Positions 6,286-11,656 of a stretch of DNA of 11,656 nucleotides are shown one piece after another (the first letter of the stretch is position 1; each line of letters opens with the position of its first letter). The stretch covers positions 1-11,656 of the forward strand of contig JAICVC010000057.1 of NCBI GenBank assembly GCA_025935515.1, in the 5' to 3' direction. The notes below the pieces were generated by a model. It made no database searches. It had not been told where the DNA came from and was given only the letters and a program-made list of their open reading frames with translations. Both the position numbers and the translations under genes were made by a program. The DNA is from Sphingomonas sp. (GTDB taxonomy: Bacteria; Pseudomonadota; Alphaproteobacteria; Sphingomonadales; Sphingomonadaceae).

Positions 6286-6888
6286 ATGCTCCGCCGCCTG
6301 CCGGTCATTCCGACGATCATCGTGCTCGCCGCGGTCGCCGCGATGATCGCGCTCGGCGTGTGGCAACTCCAGCGCGCCAAGTGGAAAGAAGGCATTCTGT
6401 CCCGCTACGCTGAGGCGGAGAAGCTGCCGCCGGTCGAGTTCCCGACGGCCCCGCTGCGCGACGATCAGCTGCCGCTGTTCCGGCATGCGACGGGGGTGTG
6501 CCTGAGAGCCGTCGGCCAACGCGCGGTCGCGGGTGAGAACCGGCAAGGCGAGCCCGGCTATGTCCATATCGTCGATTGCGCGACCGGCGCCGAAGGCCCC
6601 GGGATGAGCGTCGAGGTAGGCTGGTCGAAGAATCCCAACGCCAAGGTCAACTGGACTGGCGGCCCGGTCAGCGGGATCATCGCCCCCGATCGCGCAACGC
6701 GTCTCCGCCTGGTTGCGGCGAGCGCGCCGCCGGGGCTCGAACCGAGCGGGCGGCCGTCGCTGTCGAGCATCCCCAACAACCACCGGTTCTACGCGCTGCA
6801 ATGGTTCGCCTTCGCGGGAATCGCGCTCGTCATCTACGCGCTGGCGGTGCGGAAACGACTGGCAACCGAGCCGGCCAAACCGCGATGA
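6286..6888 (+). CDS. SURF1 family oxidase assembly protein
   Basis: This 200-aa inner-membrane protein helps insert heme a into subunit I. The SURF1 layout is complete: a first transmembrane helix (IIVLAAVAAMIALGVWQLQR, 10-29) with the signature GVWQLQRAKWK, a periplasmic domain containing VEVGWSKNP, then SIPNNHRFYALQWFAFAG leading into the second helix and a basic end (VRKRLATEPAKPR). The ATG at 6286 is the only plausible start, since nothing in frame between the ctaE stop and it can initiate. Its ribosome site is weak, so coupling with ctaE is likely. The stop overlaps the start of the peptidase gene (ATGA). The central part is rather divergent and short compared with typical SURF1 proteins. 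Confidence 0.9.
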   Translation: MLRRLPVIPTIIVLAAVAAMIALGVWQLQRAKWKEGILSRYAEAEKLPPVEFPTAPLRDDQLPLFRHATGVCLRAVGQRAVAGENRQGEPGYVHIVDCATGAEGPGMSVEVGWSKNPNAKVNWTGGPVSGIIAPDRATRLRLVAASAPPGLEPSGRPSLSSIPNNHRFYALQWFAFAGIALVIYALAVRKRLATEPAKPR

Positions 6889-8111
6889 TGCAGCTGACCG
6901 CCCTCGCCAACGGCTTCCGGGTCGCAAGCCGGCCGATGGCCAGCGTCGAAACCGTGGCGGTCGGACTCTACGCCCCGACCGGGTCGCGGTACGAGCAGCC
7001 GGATCTCAACGGCATCGCCCATTTGTTCGAGCACATGGTGTTCAAGGGCGCCGGCGGCCGCTCGGCCCGTCAGATCAGCGAGCTGGTTGAGGACGTCGGC
7101 GGCGACCTCAATGCCTCGACCGACCGGGAGCTGACGGCTTTCTACGCAAGCCTGTTGGCGCCCGACCTTCCGCTTGGCGTCCGTTTGCTTGCGGACCTCA
7201 TCCAGCGCCCGCATTTCGAGCCGCAGCATCTGGAGCTCGAAAAGAAGGTGGTGCTTCAGGAACTGGCCGAAGCCCGCGACACCGCATCCGACATCGTCTT
7301 CGACAATCTTCAGGAAGCCGCCTTTGCAGGCCAGCCGCTCGGCCGGCCCGTTCTTGGAAGCGAAGACTCGATCGAGGCGATCACGGCCGACGACCTGCAT
7401 GCCTGGCTTCGCACGCAATATGCGCCGCGCGGTCTCCTGCTCGTTGCCGCGGGCAAGCTCGAGCACGAGCAACTGGTCGATCTCGCCGAGAAGGCTTTTG
7501 GCGACATGCCGCACGGCGAGATCTCGATTGCCCAGCGCGCGGAGTTCGTCGGCGGCCAGACCTTCGAACGCTGGAAAGGCGAGCAGGCGCATATCGCGGT
7601 CGCAATGCCGGCGCCGGCATGGGGCGCGCCGGACGCCTATGCCTCCCAATTGTTCGCCGATGTCGTCGGCGGGGGAACCTCGTCGCGGCTGTTCCAGCAA
7701 CTGCGCGAGGAGCAGGGGCTTGCCTATTCGGTGTCGGCGGGAGCCCAGAATTTCGCCGATTGCGGGATGTTGTGGGCTTATGTTGCCGCGCACCGTGGCA
7801 ATGCCGGCCGGGTGCATCAGGAGATGGAGCGGATCCTCGCCGAGGCCGCGCTGGGTCTCGAGGAGCGCGATCTCCAGCGTGCCCGAGCGCTCGCGAAGGC
7901 CGGGATGATGATGAGCCTGGAAAGCTGCTGGGGACAGGCCAGTTACCTGGCGACGCGGCTGCTGCGCGACGGCCGCCTGACCGAGCCGCACGAGATCGTC
8001 GAGCGGCTCGACCGAGTCACGCTCGACGAGGTGCGCGATGTCGGAGCGAGAATGCTCGCCGGCCCGCGCGCTCTGTCCTCGGTCGGTGCCAAGCTCGCGC
8101 TGGCGGCGTGA
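6885..8111 (+). CDS. M16 family zinc metallopeptidase (processing-peptidase-like)
   Basis: This 408-aa protein resembles the beta subunit of mitochondrial processing peptidase and bacterial PqqL/YmxG-type proteases. The inverted zinc motif HLFEH (His46, Glu49, His50) is intact, and the third ligand is probably Glu126 in VVLQELAEARD, about 76 residues on. The N-terminal block LANGFRVASRPM and ELVEDVGGDLNASTDRE (around 66-82) are typical, as is the C-terminal-half signature GGGTSSRLFQQLREEQG and LAYSV (262-283). All active-site elements are present, so it should be catalytically active as a dimer or with a partner. No signal peptide is seen, so it is cytoplasmic. The start at 6885 overlaps the SURF1 stop; the next codon (6888) is also ATG and would serve equally. 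The substrate is unknown. Confidence 0.93.
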   Translation: MMQLTALANGFRVASRPMASVETVAVGLYAPTGSRYEQPDLNGIAHLFEHMVFKGAGGRSARQISELVEDVGGDLNASTDRELTAFYASLLAPDLPLGVRLLADLIQRPHFEPQHLELEKKVVLQELAEARDTASDIVFDNLQEAAFAGQPLGRPVLGSEDSIEAITADDLHAWLRTQYAPRGLLLVAAGKLEHEQLVDLAEKAFGDMPHGEISIAQRAEFVGGQTFERWKGEQAHIAVAMPAPAWGAPDAYASQLFADVVGGGTSSRLFQQLREEQGLAYSVSAGAQNFADCGMLWAYVAAHRGNAGRVHQEMERILAEAALGLEERDLQRARALAKAGMMMSLESCWGQASYLATRLLRDGRLTEPHEIVERLDRVTLDEVRDVGARMLAGPRALSSVGAKLALAA

Positions 8112-8971
8112 GCGATCTCGCAACGATCGTTGCCGAGCCGTGGGCCGACTGGGGCCTGATCGATTGTGGCGGCGGCCGCAAGCTCGAGCGCTACGGCGAC
8201 ATCACCGTCGTTCGCCCGGAGCCGCAGGCGATGTGGGCGCCGGCGCGCGACGACTGGAATCCGCACGCCACCTTCGTCCCCGGGTCCGACGAAGAAGGCG
8301 GCGGGCGCTGGGTCCGGCACCGGGCGGTGCCGTGGCAGTGGGAGCTGGCCCGTGATGGCGTCAAGTTCCATGCCTCCCTCACTCCCTTCCGACACCTTGG
8401 CTTCTTTCCCGACATGGCGCCGCAATGGGACTGGATGCGGGAGCGGTCGGCCGATGGCGATGCCCTCAACCTGTTCGGCTACACCGGCGTCGGCAGCCTC
8501 CTGCTGAGCGAGGCCGGCGCTCGCCTGGTTCATGTCGACGCGTCGAAGAAATCGGTCGAGCAGGCCAAGGACAATGCCAGCCTGTCCGGCCTGGACGACA
8601 AGCCGATCCGCTGGATTGTCGACGACGCGAGCAAGTTCGCCGCCCGCGAGGTGCGCCGCGGCCGGCGTTATGACGGGATCCTGCTCGATCCGCCCAAGTT
8701 CGGTCGCGGGCCCACTGGAGAGGTCTGGCGGCTCGAGGAAAATCTCGCCCCGCTGCTCGCCGACTGCCGCCGGCTGCTCGATGCGGACAGCTGCTTCCTC
8801 GTGCTCACGGTTTACGCGGTGCGCATGTCGGCGCTGGCGATTGGCGAGCTCCTGAAACAGACGCTCGGCGATCTCGGCGGGACGGTCGAGATGGGCGAAA
8901 TGGCGGTCCGCGAAGAGGCTAGGGGACTGTTGCTCCCGACCGCGATTTTCGCGCGCTGGTCTACGTCCTAG
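8108..8971 (+). CDS. Class I SAM-dependent RNA methyltransferase, RlmI/RlmL-like
   Basis: This 287-aa protein belongs to the RlmI/RlmL C-terminal type of Rossmann methyltransferases. Motif I reads ALNLFGYTGVGSLLL (119-133), the ribose-binding acidic residue lies in VHVDASKKSVEQAKDN (141-156), and motif IV is LLDPPKFGRG (192-201). The DPPxF form fits RNA m5C-type or rRNA methyltransferases of this group. The N-terminal third (DWGLIDCGGGRKLERYGDIT and RPEPQAMW) is not an obvious PUA domain as in RlmI, so the exact target cannot be named. It starts at a GTG overlapping the M16 stop by 4 nt (GTGA) and ends 11 nt inside the convergent ccmB gene. It is the last gene of the cox-assembly run and probably a passenger there. 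Confidence 0.88.
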   Translation: MSDLATIVAEPWADWGLIDCGGGRKLERYGDITVVRPEPQAMWAPARDDWNPHATFVPGSDEEGGGRWVRHRAVPWQWELARDGVKFHASLTPFRHLGFFPDMAPQWDWMRERSADGDALNLFGYTGVGSLLLSEAGARLVHVDASKKSVEQAKDNASLSGLDDKPIRWIVDDASKFAAREVRRGRRYDGILLDPPKFGRGPTGEVWRLEENLAPLLADCRRLLDADSCFLVLTVYAVRMSALAIGELLKQTLGDLGGTVEMGEMAVREEARGLLLPTAIFARWSTS

Positions 8972-9578
8972 CAGCCCTGATCGCCGCACCGGCGACGAAT
9001 GGGGCCCCGGCGGTCAGCAGCAACGACACTGCCGCTTCGAGCAGCAGCGCATCGGCGGCCCCGAAGATCAACAGCGGTACCGCCAGCGGGAGCAGTAGCA
9101 ATCCGGCGAGCGAGCCCGCGCGCGGAAGGCCGGCGGTCAGCGCCGCGACCGCGACTGCGAGCGCGGCAAGGCCCGGCGTCCCGATGGCGACCGACAGGAG
9201 GGTGCTTCCCAATGCCTGGCCGTCAATGTTCAGCAACGCTGCCGCGGGGAAGGCGGCGACGAGCAGTAGCGGTCCGAACGTCAGCCAATGCGCGGCGATT
9301 TTTGCGGCGGCGACCGCCTCGTCGGCGACGCCGTGAAGGAAGAGCTGGTCGAACACCCCGTCGGCGCGGTCGGGCTCGATCAGCCGCTCGATCGGCAGCA
9401 GCGCCGCAGTCAGCGCGGCGATCCACAATGCGCCGGGCCCGATGCGGGCGAGCAGGCGCGCGTCGGGGCCGACGGCGAACGGCACCAGCGTCGCGACCAG
9501 CAGGAAGAAGGCGATCGGAAGCCAGGCCGCGCCGGTGAAACCGCGCCGCACGTCGCGCAGGACCAGCGCGCCGATCAT
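8961..9578 (-). CDS. ccmB: Heme exporter protein CcmB (cytochrome c maturation ABC permease)
   Basis: This is a 205-aa integral membrane protein with about six hydrophobic helices. It is the permease of the CcmABCD system that acts on haem delivery and CcmE release in cytochrome c maturation. The family landmark is LLPIERLIEPDRADGVFDQL followed by AKIAAHWLTFGPLLL (compare RLFxxDxxDGxLEQL and AKxxAHW). The N-terminus MIGALVLRDVRRGF matches the usual LxRDLRLA entry. The ATG at 9578 overlaps the ccmA stop by 4 nt (ATGA); an in-frame start further upstream would lie inside ccmA. Its stop lies within the last codons of the opposing methyltransferase gene, so no ccmC follows. Confidence 0.93.
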   Translation of the reverse strand: MIGALVLRDVRRGFTGAAWLPIAFFLLVATLVPFAVGPDARLLARIGPGALWIAALTAALLPIERLIEPDRADGVFDQLFLHGVADEAVAAAKIAAHWLTFGPLLLVAAFPAAALLNIDGQALGSTLLSVAIGTPGLAALAVAVAALTAGLPRAGSLAGLLLLPLAVPLLIFGAADALLLEAAVSLLLTAGAPFVAGAAIRAART

Positions 9579-10126
9579 TGCCCGAGCTCCAGCACCCGCC
9601 ATTCGCCGCCGAGCCGCTGGTGGGACGCTGCAAGGACCGCGCCGCCGCGTTCGAGGTGCCGCTCGGCCAGCCGGCCGAGCTTCCTGGCCCCGTCCGCGTC
9701 GAGTGCGTTCAGCGGCTCGTCAAGCAGCCACAGCGGCGCACCCGACGCTGCAACGCGGGCGAGGGTGGCTCGCTTGAGCTGGCCCGAAGACAGGAGACGC
9801 ACCGGCACGAGGACGAGGTGCGCGAGCCCGAGCGATTCCATCGCTTCTTCAGGAGCGCGGTTCCAGAACTGGAGCGCCTGTCCAAGCGGCAGCTCGCGAT
9901 CGAGCGCGGCGCCGTCGCCGGCGAGCGCCAGCGCCGACCGGTCGACACGGCCGCGGTCGGCGCGCAGCAAACCAGCGGCGAGGCGGATCAGGCTCGACTT
10001 GCCGCTACCGTTCGGGCCGGCCACCTGGAGCCGCTCGCCCGCCCCAAGCTCGAAGCCGAGGCCCTCGAACAGCAGCCGCCCGCCGCGGCGCAGCGACACG
10101 TCCTCGAACCGCAGCAATGCGCTCAC
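9575..10126 (-). CDS. ccmA: CcmA, ATP-binding subunit of the cytochrome c maturation ABC complex
   Basis: This 183-aa single ABC ATPase is slightly shorter than the roughly 200 residues of the family. The Walker A motif is GPNGSGKS (37-44), the ABC signature LSSGQLKRATLARV (112-125), the Walker B LWLLDE (132-137) followed by PLNALD, and the switch histidine is His169 in AASHQ. The opening LLRFEDVSLRRGGRLLFEGL is typical of CcmA. The region between Walker A and the signature, containing the Q-loop (about 64-92), is degenerate compared with other CcmA proteins. The start is GTG at 10126, overlapping the stop of the upstream metallopeptidase by 4 nt; the stop overlaps the ccmB start. It powers release of holo-CcmE together with CcmB, CcmC and CcmD, which are encoded elsewhere. 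Confidence 0.94.
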   Translation of the reverse strand: MSALLRFEDVSLRRGGRLLFEGLGFELGAGERLQVAGPNGSGKSSLIRLAAGLLRADRGRVDRSALALAGDGAALDRELPLGQALQFWNRAPEEAMESLGLAHLVLVPVRLLSSGQLKRATLARVAASGAPLWLLDEPLNALDADGARKLGRLAERHLERGGAVLAASHQRLGGEWRVLELGQ

Positions 10127-10521
10127 GCGACGCGGTCTTCCAGCGCGTGCATGTCGGCATCGCTGAAGCCGAAATGATGGCCGATTTCATGGATCAGGAT
10201 GTGCGCGACCAGATGTTCGAGCGTGTCGCCGCCGCTCGCCCATTCGTCGAGGATCGGGCGGCGAAACAGCCGCACGCGCTCGGGCAGCGTGCCCGATTGT
10301 TCGACGCTGCGCTCGGTCAGCGGGATGCCTTCGTAAACGCCGCTGAGCTCGAACGGATCGTCGATGCCGAGGCTCTCGAGAGTGCCTTGGTCGGCAAATT
10401 CCTCGACCTGCAGGACGATGCCGCCGATGCTGTCGCTGAAGGGCTGGGGGAGCGCTTTCAGGGCGCGCCTCGCCAGCGCCTCGATCTCTGCGGCGGAGGG
10501 CGGCGGTCCAAAGCTGCGCAT
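10123..10521 (-). CDS. Zincin-like metallopeptidase family protein (DUF1025 type)
   Basis: This 132-aa protein has the short zinc-protease motif HEIGHHFGFSD (111-121): His111, Glu112 and His115, with Asp121 as probable third ligand. Upstream it shows the family's LPQPFSDSIGGIVLQVEEFA and a GVYEGIPLTER segment, then VRLFRRPILDEWA. Members of this family (PF06262) are small predicted minimal zincins of unknown substrate. I chose the ATG at 10521; the frame remains open to a TTG at 10557, and GTG at 10527 is possible, but ATG followed by RSFGPPPSAAEIE fits best. Its stop overlaps the ccmA start (GTGA), making a three-gene unit with ccmA and ccmB. The link to cytochrome c maturation is positional only. 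Confidence 0.88.
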   Translation of the reverse strand: MRSFGPPPSAAEIEALARRALKALPQPFSDSIGGIVLQVEEFADQGTLESLGIDDPFELSGVYEGIPLTERSVEQSGTLPERVRLFRRPILDEWASGGDTLEHLVAHILIHEIGHHFGFSDADMHALEDRVA

Positions 10522-10575
10522 GGCCACCGCATAGGGGCTGGACTGGACAGGCCGCAACCTTGCCCCGGCCGCGCC

Positions 10576-10593
10576 CGGCTCCTAGAGGAGCCG
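10576..10593. repeat. Hairpin in the divergent region
   Basis: CGGCTCCT (10576-10583) and AGGAGCCG (10586-10593) are perfect inverted copies with a 2-nt gap. No T-run follows directly on either strand. It lies between the divergently transcribed metallopeptidase and tRNA-Ser. It may be an operator or a leader hairpin; it is not a convincing terminator. Confidence 0.4.
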
Positions 10594-10594
10594 C

Positions 10595-10622
10595 TTTCCA
10601 GCGCGATTCTTTTCTTTATTCA
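10595..10622 (+). promoter_or_regulatory. Weak candidate promoter for tRNA-Ser
   Basis: TTTCCA (10595-10600, 4 of 6 matches to TTGACA), a 16-nt T-rich spacer, then TATTCA (10617-10622, 3 of 6 matches to TATAAT). The position, 21 nt ahead of the mature tRNA 5' end, is suitable, but the match is poor. Confidence 0.25.
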
Positions 10623-10623
10623 T

Positions 10624-10639
10624 GCACCCGTCCGGGTGC
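10624..10639. repeat. Inverted repeat just upstream of tRNA-Ser
   Basis: GCACCCG (10624-10630) and CGGGTGC (10633-10639) are perfect inverted copies around TC, ending 4 nt before the mature tRNA. In the precursor transcript it could form a hairpin next to the RNase P cleavage site. No T-tract follows. Confidence 0.4.
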
Positions 10640-10643
10640 GGCC

Positions 10644-10734
10644 GGAGCGGTGGCCGAGTGGTCGAAGGCGCTCGCCTGGAAAGTGAGTATACGGCAAAAC
10701 CGTATCGAGGGTTCGAATCCCTCCCGCTCCGCCA
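10644..10734 (+). tRNA. tRNA-Ser (anticodon GGA), CCA encoded
   Basis: The acceptor arms GGAGCGG (10644-10650) and CCGCTCC (10724-10730) pair fully, followed by discriminator G (10731) and an encoded CCA (10732-10734). The anticodon stem CTCGC (10671-10675) pairs with GTGAG (10683-10687) and encloses the loop CTGGAAA, giving anticodon GGA at 10678-10680, which reads UCC and UCU. The long variable arm (ATACGG, loop, CCGTAT) is diagnostic of class II serine tRNAs. The T-arm GAGGG-TTCGAAT-CCCTC is perfect. No integrase or att duplication is visible in the window beside this gene. Confidence 0.97.
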
Positions 10735-10778
10735 CTTGTTCAGCGGCCGTTACGATTGAAGCGCGCAGGGCCGCGCAA

Positions 10779-11264
10779 ATGATCGACCGACGCATGTTTC
10801 TCGGCGCGGCCGGCGCGGCCGTTGCCGGCAGCCTGGTGCTGTTCGGCCGGTCGGGGGCGGCGTCGCCGAATGTCCGCTTCGCGGTCAATCACACGCCCGC
10901 TGAGTGGCGCAAGCTCCTCGGAGCGCAGCGCTATGCTGTGTTGCGCGAGGCGTCGACCGAGCGGCCGTTTTCCAGCCCGCTGCTCAGGGAACATCGCCGC
11001 GGCACCTTCGTCTGCGCGGGGTGCCGTCTGCCGCTATTCGCTTCGGCGACCAAGTTCGAGAGCGGCACCGGCTGGCCGAGCTTCTGGAAGGTGCTGCCGG
11101 GCGCAGTCATCAACCGCGCGGACCGTAGCCTGATGATGGAGCGCACCGAAGTGCTGTGCCGGCGCTGCGGCGGGCATCTCGGGCACCTGTTCGACGATGG
11201 CCCGAAACCGACGGGCCTGCGCTATTGCATGAACGGGCTCGCACTGAACTTCCGCGCGGCCTAG
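10779..11264 (+). CDS. msrB: Tat-exported peptide-methionine (R)-S-oxide reductase MsrB
   Basis: This 161-aa enzyme reduces the R form of methionine sulfoxide in proteins. The N-terminus carries a twin-arginine signal (DRRMFLGAAGAAVAGSLVLF, residues 3-22), so it is probably exported folded to the periplasm. The MsrB domain runs from about residue 40 (PAEWRKLL). Zinc ligands are in FVCAGC (Cys79, Cys82) and VLCRRC (Cys127, Cys130), GGHLGHLF follows, and the catalytic cysteine is Cys150 in LRYCMN. The loop ESGTGWPSF has Thr97 where many MsrB proteins have the resolving cysteine, so all other cysteines are zinc ligands and it is a one-Cys type. I chose the ATG at 10779 because it opens directly onto the Tat motif; longer frames run through the tRNA. 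The start lies 44 nt after the tRNA and no separate promoter is evident. Confidence 0.95.
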   Translation: MIDRRMFLGAAGAAVAGSLVLFGRSGAASPNVRFAVNHTPAEWRKLLGAQRYAVLREASTERPFSSPLLREHRRGTFVCAGCRLPLFASATKFESGTGWPSFWKVLPGAVINRADRSLMMERTEVLCRRCGGHLGHLFDDGPKPTGLRYCMNGLALNFRAA

Positions 11265-11268
11265 CCGC

Positions 11269-11592
11269 TCAAGCGACGATGCGAAGCTTCCCGCGCTTGC
11301 CCGGCGCCGCGTAACAGACCACTCCGAGCTCGGCCTGCAGCCGCGCGAGCTCGCGCTCCTTGGCCTCGCGCGACGCTTCGGCATAGCGCTTCTCGATCTC
11401 GGCCTCTTCCGCCGTCTGATCGCGAAAGTAGCTGATCGTCAGCCGGTGGCCGAACACCTCGTCGCCGCGCAGCCGAAGCTCAGCATCGGCATCAGCGGGC
11501 AGGCCGGCGCGGATTTCGCTCAGCTTCTGGATGAGATCGTCGATCGACACATGGTCGGCGACATCGACGAATTCCTTGACGCGTCTACTCAT
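11269..11592 (-). CDS. Unrecognised 107-aa charged protein with coiled-coil-like segment
   Basis: I do not recognise this protein. It is soluble, with no signal or membrane segment. Residues 1-50 (MSRRVKEFVDVADHVSIDDL, then IQKLSEIRAGLP) suggest a short helical region and a small beta element around AELRLRGDEVFGHRLTISYF. Residues about 60-88 (AEEAEIEKRYAEASREAKER and onward) are a highly charged helix likely to form a coiled coil, and the end is basic (PGKRGKLRIVA). The ATG at 11592 has a good ribosome-binding site (GGGAGGG on the minus strand, about 7 nt upstream), which supports a real gene. It ends 4 nt from the msrB stop, tail to tail. The RLRGDEVFGxxLTISYF stretch looks conserved-protein-like, but no function can be assigned. 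Confidence 0.72.
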   Translation of the reverse strand: MSRRVKEFVDVADHVSIDDLIQKLSEIRAGLPADADAELRLRGDEVFGHRLTISYFRDQTAEEAEIEKRYAEASREAKERELARLQAELGVVCYAAPGKRGKLRIVA

Positions 11593-11656
11593 TGATGACC
11601 CTCCCCGGCCCTCGGGGCGTTAAATACATGTCGCGGGAATCGCCGCGCAATCATGA

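Noticed and set aside
5409..6395. 328-codon minus-strand frame opposite ctaE
   Set aside because: Low-complexity Asp/Gln/Glu/Arg/His composition with no domain; it mirrors the codon pattern of ctaE.
6834..8123. 429-codon minus-strand frame opposite the M16 peptidase
   Set aside because: No recognisable family, and the M16 gene has intact zinc and R/Y motifs on the plus strand.
7943..8989. 348-codon minus-strand frame opposite the methyltransferase
   Set aside because: Shadow of the methyltransferase, whose SAM and DPPxF motifs are clear.
10522..10557. Upstream TTG start for the zincin-like peptidase
   Set aside because: TTG is a rare start and the ATG at 10521 leads directly into the conserved part; the extra 12 residues add nothing recognisable.
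10644..10734. tRNA-Ser as an integration site of a mobile element
   Set aside because: No integrase, no duplicated 3' end of the tRNA and no phage or plasmid genes are visible in the window.
10560..10778. N-terminal extension of MsrB through the tRNA gene
   Set aside because: Translating a tRNA is implausible, and the ATG at 10779 opens a proper Tat signal.
1..11656. CRISPR array, insertion sequence or transposase
   Set aside because: No regularly spaced repeats, terminal inverted repeats or transposase-like proteins were seen on either strand.

Overview
The window reads as a chromosomal segment of a high-GC alphaproteobacterium, most likely a sphingomonad (Sphingomonas or a close relative). 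This rests on the aa3-type cytochrome c oxidase gene order with a tiny membrane-protein gene between ctaB and ctaG, a PEPxxWA-type CTERM sorting tail, a ccmAB pair next to a small zincin, and protein sequences that look sphingomonad throughout. The taxonomic call is my recognition of protein flavour, not a database result. Coding density is very high: no gene-free stretch exceeds about 130 bases, and many neighbours overlap by 4-18 nt.

Layout. (1) 1-224: 3' end of ctaD (oxidase subunit I), followed by a hairpin/T-tract terminator at 247-275. (2) 344-3762: a cassette separating ctaD from the rest of the cox genes. It holds a DUF4242 protein, a 584-aa TIR / TolB-like / TPR protein, a secreted CHRD protein with a PEP-CTERM-like tail, and a convergent exported cyclophilin. 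(3) 3831-8971, + strand: a compact run ctaB (heme O synthase) - 43-aa membrane peptide - ctaG (Cox11) - ctaE (subunit III) - SURF1 - M16 peptidase - RlmI-type methyltransferase, joined by overlaps and short gaps. (4) 8961-10521, - strand: a zincin-like metallopeptidase followed by ccmA and ccmB, all overlapping by 4 nt. (5) 10644-10734: tRNA-Ser(GGA). (6) 10779-11264: a Tat-exported MsrB. (7) 11269-11592, - strand: an unrecognised 107-aa protein.

Functional themes. Most of the window concerns building respiratory haem-copper enzymes. CtaB makes heme O from heme B, SURF1 helps place heme a in subunit I, CtaG delivers CuB, CtaE is a structural subunit, and CcmAB serves cytochrome c maturation. 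The cyclophilin and MsrB act on proteins outside the cytoplasm. The TIR/TolB/TPR protein and its DUF4242 neighbour are the least explained part and the best candidate for something undescribed.

Limits: all family calls come from reading motifs. No alignment, HMM or structure search was run. Promoter calls are weak.
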